Assembly: GCA_954871525.1 (NCBI GenBank)
Contig: OX940865.1
Span: 21,994,420 to 22,058,419 of the forward strand
Direction of reading: 5' to 3'
Length of the DNA: 64,000 bases
Origin: Parietaria judaica
Lineage: Eukaryota > Streptophyta > Magnoliopsida > Rosales > Urticaceae
Of the stretch, positions 50,555-63,200 are shown in pieces (positions within the stretch are counted from its first letter, which is position 1; the number at the start of each line of letters is the position of its first letter). The position numbers and the translations under genes are program-made. Below the pieces are notes generated by a model. The model was not told the origin of the DNA. It searched no databases and was given only the letters and a program-made list of their open reading frames with translations.

Positions 50555-51970
50555 TATCTGTTACCGAGTCCCGATTCTTACTTTGCGTTCTTTGGATGCC
50601 AATCTAATTGGGATTTGAATTCGCTTAACGAGATTTTGAGCCTCCATCTTTGACTTAAAAAAAAGCTATATCCTCTTTTTAAGTTGGTGAACTTTGATTC
50701 TCCAATTGAAAAACACGGATAATACAATACTATATTATTATATTTAGTATTTAGTATTATATGTCGAGCGTGAGAGAAGTGTGTGGGGAGGGCCGAGAGT
50801 AAGAGTGAGTTAGTGGGCGGACTGGATTGAGATTTTTAGCCAAGGAGGGGGGCTGAATTTTTTTCTTTCGAGAGGGCTAAATACATATTGGGCTCCACTT
50901 GGGCTTTACTCTTAGTGTATTTTATAATTGGGTTGGGAGACTACAATCCCTGTTGGGCTTAAGGTAGATTCACCCTTGATTATCGATGGATTTTTTCAAC
51001 GATTATCGGTGGAAAACTATTAAAATTGTAGCTTATTGTTACCGACATTTATCGAGGATTATCGACCTATGTAGTTAAAAAATAGTCTCACTCTCACATA
51101 TATAAATACTCAAATAAAATCATGTCATACTCAAACAAATGTAAATAAAATAATGTCATGCTCAAACATAAGAAAATAAAAATAAGATTAAAAGATACTA
51201 TATAATTTGATAATACACATAATTAACTATTTAGTTTTGTGGAGAAGTCCCACATGGAGCAAATGAAATGAATAAAAAATACACATTTGTTTGGATTTGG
51301 AAACTCCCACGTGGAACAAATACAAAGAAAACAATAACATTGTTAGTATATAAATAGCAATCTCCAATTCCAAATCCAAGCAACTCAACCTATTGATTTT
51401 GATACTTGGCTAGTAGGGCATGCGAACTTAATTTTTTTTCTTGAAAAGTACCTTCTTTTTTTTTTTTTTTTGCATTGAAGGTACTTTTAACGAAAATTGT
51501 TGGAAGGTGCAAAGTACCCAATATTTTGTTATTTTTACACTGTTTTTACGGATAATCGATTGTCATGGAATATTTGCTGATGACTACCAGCAAGATGGAT
51601 AATCCGAGGAAAAATTCAAACCTTGCTCTTATTTATTGAAATTTATTTAATATAGTTATAATAGAAAAGTTAATAAAAAATATATAACTATATTGAAAAC
51701 TTTTTACGAATAGTATCAACTATAAACTCCAGAACTATTTTCTCTTCTCCGATTCTTTAAGTACGCATATAATTTTGTTGAAATTTATGATCTTGATAAT
51801 ACTCAATCGCTATATAAACGCATTAAATTCCGTCAAAATTTCTGAATAATATTCACATGTTCTTATTTTCTTTCTTATAAATTTATGTGTTCGAATTGAA
51901 TATCTCAAGATTCTTTTTTTTTTTTTTGAAGGAATTCATTTCCTGAATAAACGCTAATTAACTCCCATAA
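50346..51970. other. Intergenic, AT-rich
   Basis: Contains a TA microsatellite (about 50521-50548) and a pair of similar short blocks at 51245-51270 and 51298-51325 (CCCACATGGAGCAAAT versus CCCACGTGGAACAAAT). No gene recognised. Confidence 0.55.
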
Positions 51971-51973
51971 TTC

Positions 51974-52341
51974 TTATTTAATCTTGTTCGAAGTTACTTT
52001 TTGAGTATGGATTTTTTCTGAGTTTTTCGCGTATTTGGTGCGAACAGATTCTTCGGAATGGCAGGTTTCTGAATGTTTCAAGTTCTTTAAATTATGGAAC
52101 CAATGAAAACAGAAGAACTTGTTCACACCAAATATGTGAAATCTCATAAAATATGTGAATTGTTATTTAATCTTGTTCTAAGTTACTTATTGAATTTGGA
52201 ATTTTTCTGAGTTTTTCGCGAATTTGGTGCGAACAAGTTTTTCAAAATGGGAGGTTTCTAAATATTTCAACTTCTCCAAAATATGGAACCAATGGAAACA
52301 GAATAACTTGTTCACACAAAATATGTGAAATCTCATAAAAT
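51974..52341. repeat. Two-copy tandem repeat (189 bp) with hairpin units
   Basis: TTATTTAATCTTGTTC occurs at 51974 and 52163 and the following about 185 bp are repeated with scattered changes. Each unit is itself an inverted repeat: GAGTTTTTCGCG..TTTGGTGCGAACA on one side faces AACTTGTTCACAC..ATATGTGAAATCTC on the other. Confidence 0.8.
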
Positions 52342-52388
52342 TGTTGAAGAGAGTGGGTTGTTTTCACCGCTCACCTTCAACCGCAATC

Positions 52389-53790
52389 CGATGGAGCAAG
52401 AATCCTGGGAGTAACTAAGGCAGGTTGTCGTTTATGTCTGAGGTGTACCGGTCGGAACGTCCACCAGTTCCGACAAGCGTGATTATGACCACGTAACGGT
52501 AAGGGACTTCGTTCCGGGTGGATTAGCGTTCTTGATGAATGCGGAACCACAAATTGTGGCGATAAGTCTTTGAATACCTAATGGAATTGCAAATACTCTT
52601 CTTCATGGCAATAAAATTTGCCTAACAAATCTGAAGCGAGATGACAACAGGAATGATGATCAGTTCCTCAAACGCCTCAGAGTTGTTAGCTTAGGCATTC
52701 AAAGCCTATTTTGGGTTGACTCTAAGCAGCCTTACCAGATTCAAAGCAGAACGGTCAACAATTTCACCCGTGGCGGTTACTTGGGAAGGTGGGCCCTGCG
52801 AAGATGGACATCCGGTGGTTTTGCTTGAGAATGGCATGGCGATCATTTCGTTGTTGGCTACAACGGAGCAAAGTTCTGCGATCTGATAAGACCCTGCGAG
52901 TTTAGTATTTAAGTCGTTTATTTAAATAGAGTCGTTATTTAATTATGTGAGTTATTTTTATCAAGCGTTTAGGAAAAATTATTTAATTATGTCTTTTTAT
53001 TTTAATCAGCTAAACTTAATCGTGTTTATAGGTTTATTAATCGGGCCCGGCCCGGCCCGTTATGGTTGTAATCCTTGCTCTATTTAAAGGAGCTTATGTT
53101 ATTGAAAAAGATAGTCAATAAACATTCAAAAACTTAATCTTTTTGAGATTGGGTTTGTGAGTGTTGGCCGAGATCTTCGATATTTCCATTTCGAGTTATC
53201 GATCTTTCGGGCCGTATCACGATCATGGAGCTGATTGAATCGCAATGGGAGGAGCTCATTGGGAATTGCCCGTGAAGGTCTGCTATCCCGCCACAGGGAA
53301 TCGCGAGTGGCAGTTCGCGACTGGGTGCGACACGAAGAAACACTCAGTCGAGGCTTGGAGCTATCATAATGGAGTGTCGTGGCCAGGTAATTGTTTATGG
53401 TTCTGGTGAATGCAAGTAGACTCACTTAAATAGCTTATATATAGATGAAACCGAAAGAACTTGAAAAAAAAAAACACACACACACAAGAAACAAATATTA
53501 TATATGTATATATATAGGTTTGTCCGAAGCTCTGGTAAATGAGTATTGTTTACAGTTCTGCTGTGGATTGTGACGGCAGCGTGCATGCAGATGGAGTGGC
53601 CCCACATGGCTCGGGGCATGGTGGAGGTGGCAGAGGAGAGGCTCGTGCAGAACCGTTTGCTAAAGCACTACGACGGAAGCCTAGGTTTGTTTGTTGGGAA
53701 ACAAGCACCCAAGAACGAAACCTGGTCCATCTCCGGCTATCTCAGTGGCCAAGATAAGACCACATTATGATCAAGCAGGTGCCTAGGTCG
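52389..53790 (+). pseudogene. Alkaline/neutral invertase (GH100) pseudogene
   Basis: Several ordered pieces match plant alkaline/neutral invertase, which cleaves sucrose to glucose and fructose. Near 52470-52570: [20 protein letters not shown]. At 52655-52775: FLKRLRVVSLGIQSLFWVD and RTVNNFTRGGYLG. At 52841-52884: ISLLATTEQSSAI. At 53227-53386: [31 protein letters not shown] and [10 protein letters not shown]. At 53556-53770: VLLWIVTAACMQMEWPHMAR and HYDGSLGLFVGKQAPKNETW. The intron 53387-53555 keeps good GT-AG sites and phase, so the copy arose from genomic DNA, not cDNA. Stops (about 52415, 52440, 52576), frameshifts (near 52820, 53263 and 53740) and loss of most of the central catalytic region make it dead. 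Confidence 0.87.
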
Positions 53791-54667
53791 GTGGATCTAA
53801 CTCGTGGCTGTCCCGTCGTTTTTAGGCTCGGATTCGTCTATTTTATCGTGATTATTAGATTTTTTATTTTGATAACCATTGAATTTTTTTCTTTCTATGT
53901 TCAGAGATATGTTCTCTTCGTAGTTATTTGTACATGATTACTTTCGGTTGTTGTAAATCCCAGCTCCAAATGCTCGAGTTTTAACTATTGGACACTTTAA
54001 TACTTTAGTTGTCTTTTAAAAGAAAATTAAATTAAAATGCCTTACTTAATTAAATTATCTTATTTAATGGAGAGATTATCACACACTCACTGACTTACAC
54101 ATGGGGTAATGTCCAAGGATTTTATGAGAAGTTCTTAAACATTAGTTACTTCTGCCGAATGTATATTAGAAACATATTCGCCAATTTAATGAACTTTAGG
54201 TAATGCGACACATATCTCTTTAAATAAACATAACTAAATGTCCAATTACAAGTTTACAACTCTACAAAGGTAATAAAGAAAAGTTTAAATAGTCGACTAC
54301 AAAATTCACCATTTTACAAAAGTAACAATAATAGTAAGAGGTAATCGAAAAAAAAAATTGCGTTGTATTTTCAACTTTTAACTATTTTGATTAATTATTC
54401 AAAATCATAAACTTTACATAATATATTTCTACTAATGTTATATAATTTATACGTGTACGTCTTAAATTGGACTCTTTTATATGCAAAATTTTAAAATATA
54501 AAAATAATAGAGTTAATTGAATTGTATAGTGTAAAACATTTCACTCCAAAAAGATATATGAGGTAAAAAAAGAAAAGAAAAAAGCAATGAATATTTTGAA
54601 AGATTAATCAATACAGTTGAAAGTTTGGAAATATGATGCACTATTTAATATTTTGGAAGTGTTAATA
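53791..54667. other. Intergenic, AT-rich
   Basis: No coding similarity or RNA gene recognised. Confidence 0.55.
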
Positions 54668-55101
54668 ATGGTGAAAATATTTAAAATTTGGTCAAAGAAT
54701 TCTTTATATATCCAAATTTAAAAGTGGTGGTAAAAGTATTCATAGTCGTATTTGAAGTATTGATCACTCTATTATCGTAATGCAGTTAACTTACCCTTTA
54801 ATTATAGCGACAAACGTGACTTGCTGACGTAACAATTTTTACCACGTGGATGAGCCCAATTACCAGAGTTTAATTCGTTATTTTGTCGTAAACGAGGTTG
54901 ATGTGGGCTCGTCTATGTTGCAAAAAAAATGTTATGTCACCAAACCACGTTTGTCCACATGGCTAATGGGTAAGTTAACCGCGTTACGAGAATGAAGTGA
55001 TCAATGCCCCAAATATAAATTTAAGTATTTTTGTCACTATTTTAGACTTTGAGTACACGAAAACTTGTTTGACAAACTTTAAATATCTTTGTCGTCATTA
55101 A
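54668..55101. mobile_element. Fold-back (long inverted repeat) element
   Basis: Two arms of about 200 bp face each other around a centre near 54880. Matching words, with the right arm reverse-complemented, are TTGATCACT, CAGTTAACTTACCC versus CGGTTAACTTACCC, GACAAACGTG and GAGCCCA. Similarity runs nearly to the centre, leaving a loop of only a few tens of bases, and falls off outward beyond 54668 and 55101. No transposase. It lies about 340 bp before the likely LCYB leader. Confidence 0.78.
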
Positions 55102-55443
55102 CCTTATTTTAGATTTTGTAAGTTGGATAGGAGAAGAAAATAAGGGAAATTGTGGGACCACGCGGTGGACTCTGCCGAATATCAACCAAACGACACACAT
55201 TATCCTCTCTCCTGTAAAAACATTTTTATTTTTTCTATAAAAAAAATACTAGCTACTCAACATTACAATCATTGGTTACCACTAAATATATCAATTATAT
55301 ACCACTTAATTATTCAAATATTAAATATTTACTCAGTTATGCCCTTATGCTACGATTTCCAAGTGTGCGTCTCATACGCCACTAGAGCTTCGTCACTAGA
55401 GACAGACCACACCATTGACGCATCTTCTTCTTCACCTTCGAAG

Positions 55444-55556
55444 GTATCTCTCTCTCTCTCTCTCTCCATTGATATGGTATATTAAAAGCTGTGCTCTCTG
55501 GTAAAATCTCTGGTCTGTTCTTGTTCCTTCATTTCTGCTTAATATCCTTCTTGCAG
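55444..55556 (+). other. Probable 5' UTR intron of LCYB
   Basis: Donor TCGAAG|GTATCTC and acceptor CTTCTTGCAG|GTGAAA frame a 113-bp pyrimidine-rich intron with a CT microsatellite right after the donor. The flanking leader is rich in CTTCTTC. Inferred from splice signals. Confidence 0.55.
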
Positions 55557-55689
55557 GTGAAAAGCAAGCTCCTTTACCCAGAAATTCGAACTCAGAATCG
55601 AAATCCGTGGAAAATTCCCGACCCAGAAAATTCCAGGTCAAACCCAGATTGTTATTCGATAATTCTCACCGACCCGGATAAGAAAATCC

Positions 55690-57201
55690 ATGGATACCCT
55701 TCTGAAAACCCACGACAGGCTCGGGTTCTTGCACCCGGTTCACCGACTCTCCGAGAAGCAGAGCTATCCGAACCCACCGAAGCTTCAAGAGCTGAAGATA
55801 GGCCAGAAGAAGCCTCACCTGAAATTGGGCGCCAGCTCGTGCGTCAGAGCTAGCAGCAGCGCCGCTCTCCTCGAGCTCGTGCCGGAGACGAAGAAGGAGA
55901 GCCTGGATTTCGAGCTCCCGATGTACGACCCGTCGAAGAATCTCGTTGTGGACCTCGCTGTTGTCGGCGGTGGCCCGGCGGGGCTTGCGGTCGCGCAGCG
56001 GGTGTCCGAGGCGGGGCTCTCTGTTTGCTCGATCGACCCGTCGCCGAAGCTGATCTGGCCGAATAATTACGGGGTTTGGGTTGACGAATTCGAGGCCATG
56101 GATTTGCTAGATTGCCTTGACACGACCTGGTCTGGCGCCGAGGTCTTCATTGACGAGAATTCGAAGAAGCTGCTCGACCGGCCGTACGGGCGGGTCAACC
56201 GGAAGCAGCTGAAGTCTAAGATGCTCGGGAAGTGCATATCGAACGGAGTCAAGTTTCATCAAGCCAAGGTCGTGAATGTCGTCCACGAGGAGACAGAGTC
56301 ACTTATAACGTGCAATGACGGGGTCACTATTCGAGCCTCGGTGGTGCTCGATGCCACCGGGTTTTCCCGTTGCCTTGTCCAGTACGGAAAGCCCTACAAC
56401 CCGGGTTATCAAGTCGCTTACGGGATTTTGGCCGAGGTGGAAGAACACCCTTTTGACGTGGACAAGATGGTTTTCATGGATTGGAGAGACTCGCATCTCG
56501 CCGGTAATCCCGAGCTGAAAGAGAGAAACAGCCGGATTCCGACTTTTCTGTACGCGATGCCGTTTTCCTCCAACAGAATCTTTCTCGAAGAGACGTCTCT
56601 CGTGGCTCGACCGGGTTTGGCAATGAAGGATATTCAGGAGAGGATGGTGGCGAGGTTGAAACATTTGGGGATAAAAGTGAAGAGCATCGAAGAAGACGAG
56701 CACTGTCTGATCCCGATGGGCGGGCCCCTCCCGGTGCTTCCTCAACGTGTAGTCGGAATCGGAGGGACAGCTGGCATGGTGCACCCGTCAACGGGCTACA
56801 TGGTGGCTAGAACTTTGGCAGCGGCTCCGATCGTAGCAAACGCCATTGTCTCGTATTTGGGATCCGATCGGAACCTCGTCGGAGACAAGCTCTCCTCGGA
56901 AGTTTGGAAGGATCTGTGGCCAATCGAGCGGAGAAGGCAAAGGGAGTTCTTCTGTTTCGGCATGGATGTCCTTCTCAAGCTCGATTTGCAGGGCACGAGA
57001 AGGTTCTTCAGCGCATTTTTCGACTTGGAACCGCGCTATTGGCACGGGTTCTTGTCGTCCCGCCTTTTTCTCCCCGAGCTTATCCTATTTGGGCTTTCGC
57101 TGTTTTCGAATGCGTCGAATACTTGTAGATTAGAGATCATGGCGAAGGGGACGCTTCCCTTGGCGAATATGATCGGTAATTTGACGCGAGACAGGGACTA
57201 G
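55690..57201 (+). CDS. LCYB: Lycopene beta-cyclase, chloroplastic
   Basis: Converts lycopene to beta-carotene by closing a beta-ionone ring at each end, via gamma-carotene, on plastid membranes. Single coding exon, 503 aa, the normal length for plant LCYB, which is typically intronless. A plastid transit region covers about the first 80 residues. The FAD/NAD-binding Rossmann motif VVGGGPAGLAVAQR is at 91-104, followed by conserved WPNNYGVWVDEFE (123-135), DATGFSRCLVQY (221-232), MDWRDSHL (263-270), FLYAMPFSS (286-294) and the FLEET motif (298-302) needed for catalysis. The late region HCLIPMGGPLPVLPQRVVGIGGTAGMVHPSTGY is complete. The ATG at 55690 is chosen because MDTLLKTHDR is the usual N-terminus. 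It is relatively GC-rich against its AT-rich surroundings. No defects seen. Confidence 0.97.
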   Translation: MDTLLKTHDRLGFLHPVHRLSEKQSYPNPPKLQELKIGQKKPHLKLGASSCVRASSSAALLELVPETKKESLDFELPMYDPSKNLVVDLAVVGGGPAGLAVAQRVSEAGLSVCSIDPSPKLIWPNNYGVWVDEFEAMDLLDCLDTTWSGAEVFIDENSKKLLDRPYGRVNRKQLKSKMLGKCISNGVKFHQAKVVNVVHEETESLITCNDGVTIRASVVLDATGFSRCLVQYGKPYNPGYQVAYGILAEVEEHPFDVDKMVFMDWRDSHLAGNPELKERNSRIPTFLYAMPFSSNRIFLEETSLVARPGLAMKDIQERMVARLKHLGIKVKSIEEDEHCLIPMGGPLPVLPQRVVGIGGTAGMVHPSTGYMVARTLAAAPIVANAIVSYLGSDRNLVGDKLSSEVWKDLWPIERRRQREFFCFGMDVLLKLDLQGTRRFFSAFFDLEPRYWHGFLSSRLFLPELILFGLSLFSNASNTCRLEIMAKGTLPLANMIGNLTRDRD

Positions 57202-58202
57202 ATTGATGGGGTTTTTACTTGTAACTGTATTGTGCTTTGAGATTTTGGTTCATAGTAATAATAAAAATTAATACATGAATAAATGTTATTAGCAGTACTA
57301 ATTACTATATCTAATGCAGCAACTTTGTGATTAAAATACAAATTAGGTTTTAATATTGCTGTATCCTGCATTGAGGTTAGTTAGGCCTGCTATAACTTAG
57401 CTGGTATTGCTATTAGAAAATGAATATTTGCGGTATAAGTATAAGTATTGAATTTTACACCAAGTGCACTGACATATTTTCGGTTTTTTAATATTAATTT
57501 TATTTCATTTTTATTTTTTTATAGCAGTAATAGTAATCAAAGGCCACGAAGTCCAATTCTTTTCAAGGTCTATTAAGCTCGAGATATGCATACATATCTA
57601 ATTTTAATAAAAGTTTTGAAATAATGGATGTTTTTGGAGTTTAATCTTATCTTAACGAGATACGGACGAAATTGGACTCCAAGACTATTTTGTGGCTTTT
57701 GGGTATTATTGCCACAAAATTGAACTCTCTGTTTCTCTATAAATGTCATTGAATATGGGCTATTAGATTTGGCCGGCCTAGATTAATTTACATTCTTTAA
57801 AAAAAAAAAAATCTTTTTTATATATATAAAAAGAGATGTTTTGGAACCGATAATTTTGAATTCCGCAAAAACCGGTGGTATTTCTATAGTATAAATTAAC
57901 ATCATTTTTTTTTCCTTTTTTTTGTTGTCATTTGCCCCTCTTCTCTGCATATATAGCTCTAATCGCAAGAGATACTCCCAAATAAAATATGCCATATATT
58001 CTCGTAATAAACCAACGTATTTCAAAAATAAAGATTCACTTACTAGTTACAATTTCAATGCAATCGTAAGACCTTACAGCTTCAATTATTCATGGATTCT
58101 CTCAACGCAAATCGTAAAACCGCTAAAGCGAAAAACTCTTTAATTCATAATCCCTAATTTATTTGAATCTTTACTTAGTTTTTTTTGTTGATTCGGCTGT
58201 TA
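57202..58202. other. Intergenic between LCYB and the UPF0481 gene
   Basis: Contains the LCYB 3' UTR (an AATAAA-like signal, GAATAAATG, near 57277) and AT-rich DNA. No gene recognised. Confidence 0.6.
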
Positions 58203-60263
58203 TTACAAGAGTTTCTTAAGCCTCGTGCACACACCATCACAAGGATTATCTCGTGGAAAGACAGCGTAGTATGTCTGAGCTGCGGACATTCCGATCGCGA
58301 AAAAAGCCGCGAGAAAGGCGACGATCGTCCACGGACTGCTGAAATGGGCGCAGTAAACTTGAGACATCCACGTCTTCCATGTACTCCTGTAGTGTCTCTC
58401 AATCTTTTCTTCAATATTCTCAGGGAGTTTGGTGTACACGAGATCGGTGGCAATCTTGTTGAAGAGCTGCGCCACGTCTTCGTCGCAGCCGAGAAGGTTG
58501 TGAAGAATCCGAGCCGACCTCAACTCCTTCACATCCGCCGGGTAATCGATGAGCGAATCGAGGAAACCGATGTACGAGGTTACCTTTTATCGGCACATAC
58601 ATATTAGATCGTACTAGGATAAATTTTATGGGGATGTTTAATCAATTGATAAGCTGCCTGGACAAGTCTGATTTTGAGCTATTATTAAACTTTAGTTTCG
58701 GTCATTAACCACACAAAAAAAAAAAATAAAAAAAAATCGAAGTCTTATAGTTTTCTATCAAGATTACCTCGTACTTGGTCTTGGTATTGTCGGGACACAT
58801 CTCGTAGGCGATGAGGTTCATGAATCTTGAGCCCGTCGAGTCATCCACGAGCAGCGGAGGCAGCTTCAACGTGCCTCCGAACCCGAGAGAAGAGAAATGT
58901 ATGTCTCTAAGTGAGGATGTCTCGCTCCGTTTGAACTTTATTCCGGCTGATTTCAGGTCCATCACACTGCGGAAAGATTGCTGCTCTTTACAAGCTGGCT
59001 TCCTCATGAATTTAGAGCCTAAGAATAATGATGTAATACACAACCCCTGAGTTAATCTACTATATATATGTTCGATTATCTTTTTTCTAAATGACGGAAA
59101 AATATCTTACATAACGTCATTATAAATCCTCCTTTGTTAGGATTCTCGGGACCTTGTTCGGACTTTTGTTTTGGTTTAACACCCGAGGCTGCAAAAGTAA
59201 AGCACTCACAGAAAATCATAAGGAAAAAATTAAAACATATTAATTCATAAATCTTCAAAAAATATGGTTACCGGATAGTTGGATATTGTTGTGTTTCGTC
59301 GATGAACCTTGTTCTTCGAGATCTGAAATAGTTCGAGTAGGCATGTTTTCTGGCTCGTCGATGCCGCCTGAAACTAATTTGAAGTTAACAAAACAGAGAG
59401 TATCATGAAGAGGATTCAGAGAGAGAATGAGATAATGTAGCTAATGCAAGGGTCTTACGTCGAGTTAAAAATGTAGTGATGACCCTTTTTCGTTTAGCCG
59501 GTTTTTCAAGGAGAGCTGATAAGAGAAGATCCAGAAGATGAGCCGGTTCTGGATTGACCGATTGAGAATGAAAGTCTCTTTGATACTTCACCGGCGTCAT
59601 GACGTTCGAGCTGATGAATCTATTGATTGAATCCTTCAAATTCTCGCTGTCCTTCGATCTTGCTTCGATCAATAGCGATAGAACACGAAACGGGACTTGA
59701 TTCTCCAGCAGGAGCAGGTCGTGTTTTGTTAACGCAATAAGGTCATTCTTCATCTTCAGCTCTTTAAAATCTTCATTACTTCCTGTGCAGTAACTTTGTA
59801 TGAATTGCAATATCCCGCAACCATCGAGGACAACGATTTTGCTAAGGTCCTCACCGCGATTCTCGTACTCATAATTGATCTCCTCACTGAAACACTCTTC
59901 AAGTATTTTCTTCATTTTCTCTTCACTAATCTTTTCATAGAACTCTTGCCACGATTTGTAGCCTCCGTCGCCGATGAACTTCGCTGCCAAATCGAGCTTG
60001 TATTTCTCCGCGAGCTGGTACTTTGACTTGCCATGGTGAATTGGACCGACCGAGATCCACCTTGGCTCATAGAATTTCTCCAAATCCAAATCCGAAAACT
60101 TCTCCTTCCGGATTCGGAGAACCGCCGGAACTCGTTGTATCTTTGGTTTTGCTTTTTTCATTGTTTCTTTTTCGGCAGTTAGTTTTGCATTCAATTTCTC
60201 GAAGAACTCCTCCTTTAGACAGTTCATCTTTGAGATTTGTGAAAGAATGTGTTTGGTATACAA
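58203..60263 (-). CDS. UPF0481 (DUF247) membrane protein
   Basis: Five exons on the minus strand: 59459-60263, 59272-59367, 59111-59188, 58768-59018 and 58203-58583. Sum 1611 nt, 536 aa plus TAA, all GT-AG with consistent phases. Family features are VPAVLRIRKEKFSDL..FYEPRWISVGPIHHGK, VVLDGCGILQFIQ, LIALTKHDLLLLENQVPFRVL, LKLPPLLVDDSTGSRFMNLIAYEMC, and a C-terminal membrane helix WTIVAFLAAFFAIGMSAAQTYY, which leaves a short tail. Function is unknown for most members; some grass DUF247 proteins act in self-incompatibility. A TATATA at 60292-60297 lies only about 30 bp before the first ATG, so translation may begin at Met13 (60227, MNCLKEEFFEKL). The 5' exons encode a charged, variable N-terminus and linker. 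A homologue lies at the right end of the window on the same strand. Confidence 0.9.
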
Positions 60264-60299
60264 GAAGAAAGAAGTTCTGTTTGATTATATCTATATAGA

Positions 60300-63200
60300 T
60301 AGAGCTCACACATTTTGATTTTGATGTTACAATCATTATTAATAATTTCTTTAAGGTTATTATTTAATGTGGAATGATAGACTGGGATAATTTTTTTTAA
60401 TGGACCAAGGCATAAACATTTCAAGAAATGCACTTACTATATGAACATATTATATATACATGTGACTTTAACATTTGTCAAGTTTGGCATATATCGATTG
60501 TTAATATAAGAAAAAGTGGATGGTATATTGTGTAGTTTTTAATGTAGGATTTGAAAATAAAGATGTTTATTTTTAGGTTAACAACGATTTATGTTTCGTT
60601 GGAGCATGCAACCTAGCCTTGAGAAATTATAATATCCGATATTTTTTTGCGTTTCCATAGATTATTTTTTTACGATTTTCTTTGAGAGGCTTGAACGAAT
60701 TATCATGACGTACGAGTAGTATATTCTCTATATATTCTCTGCATAAATTTGAACAATAAATTATTTGTTTTCAAGATTAATCAGATTTACGAAAAAATAT
60801 ATGATTTTCCAAATCTATTTGGTTTGTAAGATACTATCTTGTGAAACGTTTTATTGTTGATTATTCTATACGAGTGATCTCCATGCGTATATCTCTTTTA
60901 AGTTTTCCTTTCATATGTTTTTTTTTTTTTTTTAATATGGTCGCTTTATCGGCCAATATTACAATGCATTTTCGCATTACTATATATATTCAGTTTAAGA
61001 ACATGTAACACTTTTGGCCAAGCTTACAATATGTAAAAAGAGCACGCATTTGCGTTCCATGAGCTTGAACCCGTAACCTATTAGAGAGGTATATAGTGGA
61101 GTTATCATTAGGCCAAGCAAACTTGTTTATATTTTTCTTTCTTGATTTAAAAAATTATAGATTAAAAAAAAAAAAAAAAACTAGCTTTACAGTTAGATAT
61201 GCAATTGCACCATAAAAAAATGATCGCCATTTCTTCGAAGCAAAGAGTTTTATTATAGTTCATGTGAAATCTTTTAGCTCTAATGGTCGCCAAATAAATA
61301 ATCAAGGATAAATGGCAGTAATGAAATCATAGGAATTGCTTTTATCATAAGCGCTTTGGATAAAAGTTATGCTACATTATCTCTTTATTGTTCTTGATTA
61401 ACACGCTTTATGACTAACATATCCTTAACAGAGTGTACTTGACTACTTTGAATGAAAAAATTATATTCTCTAATAATGAATATATAAAACTTGAGGAATC
61501 CAATTACTTTAATTTTTTTTAATCCAAAACAATAGCATTTTGATCACATGCAAATTGTGTTAAATTAATATCACAGCAATTGCCTTTTCTTCAGAAGTGC
61601 TTTGGCATAAAGTTCCCTATCTATATCCTTAATGAACAAGAAAACTTTGTGTTTCCCTAAAACAAGTACTTAACTAGTTTTGCATGAAATTAGAGTTATG
61701 CGAATTTTTGAAGACGGCCGTTCGAGGTTTAAGTAGGTCATGCTAGCTATGGCGGAGTCCACAATTACAAATAATATTATGAGTTTAAAGTTAAAGACTT
61801 CAAAAATAATTAATTGATAAGATATTGGATTATATTCTGTATTATTAACATCATTAATAAAAGTGTGTGCACTATTATAGTATTAAGTCAAATTAAGTGA
61901 CTAATTGTATATATTTAGGTGACTGAATAGTTCATATTCATATACGAGTTTAGGTAATATTTAGGAATTGAACTGTAATTACCAAAATATAGATAATATT
62001 TATATAAAATGTCATAGTTTCATTGAATATTCCCTTATCCTCAAAGAGAAAAGGTGAATAGATTGTGTACACATTACCTAAAAAAAAGATCTCAATGAAT
62101 TCGATTTCTAAATACGCAATTTTTTAATTCTGTTCTTGATCTCTCAAACATGTATATATACATCTATTTTCAAACATAAAACATAATATATGTATATATA
62201 TATATATAGGTTCACTAGATAACATAACATGCTCCCTATGATTTCTATTATGTGATTTTCATATAACCGTAAATCAATTCATGAATTGTCAGTTGAAATT
62301 AGCATTTCTAACCCCTAATAATTATGCTTATATAGATTTTTTTTTAATAATTTGTATAAAGACTGAAATTGTAGGTATTTGAATTTGATGATAGTATGTA
62401 AAGAACAATATATTATACGTATGTACGCCGTTGGCAAAGGTGAACATACTTTGTCTTCTCCCAAAATATACGTAGCTTTAGCCTTTATTGCACTACATAA
62501 TGGGAAAAACAATTAAAGAAAAAAATACTTATAAACTTAAATATGCTTCATGCATGCAACTTTAAATACCAACAAATGGATTAGGGATATAAACTGGTTC
62601 CTTTGAGAATTGTGGTTACAGGCAATGACTATTGACTAGGATATAAATTTAGAGGGAGAATATTTTTTTGGGCCAAATTGAGCATAATTAAAAGTAAACA
62701 ATTGAAAGACATATATATATACACACATATATATAATTAGTGCGAACAAGTTAAATTTTTTTAAACTACGCCTCTCGTTACAAGGGCTTGACCATCTTGA
62801 CGATAAGAGGGTAACATATATAGTTGATTTAAAAAAATATATATATATATATGGGCAACATAGTTTTTATTTTTTAATGTACTTGTCAGTTTTAGCATTG
62901 AAAAATTGGATCATCGTTGATAGCTTCAAGATCTAGTTTTTTTTCTTTCTTTCTTTTATGATTGATGATATATGCTTCAAGATCTAGGTGGTTTTGTATC
63001 TCTAGATACGTTTGATTTATATAATTTTGAAACTCAATTTATTCTTTGTTTGTGTTTCTTAAATGTCAATCTAATTGGATGCGAGATTTCAAGATTCGGT
63101 CATTTACTTTGAAAAAATGGATTAGGAATATATGATAACATGGTTTCAGATAGTGCAAACATAAAAACTGGCATCAATTTATAAACTTTATTATTTGCAT

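Noticed and set aside
56299..57133. Antisense and alternate-frame ORFs over LCYB
   Set aside because: Shadows of the long, GC-rich LCYB coding frame.
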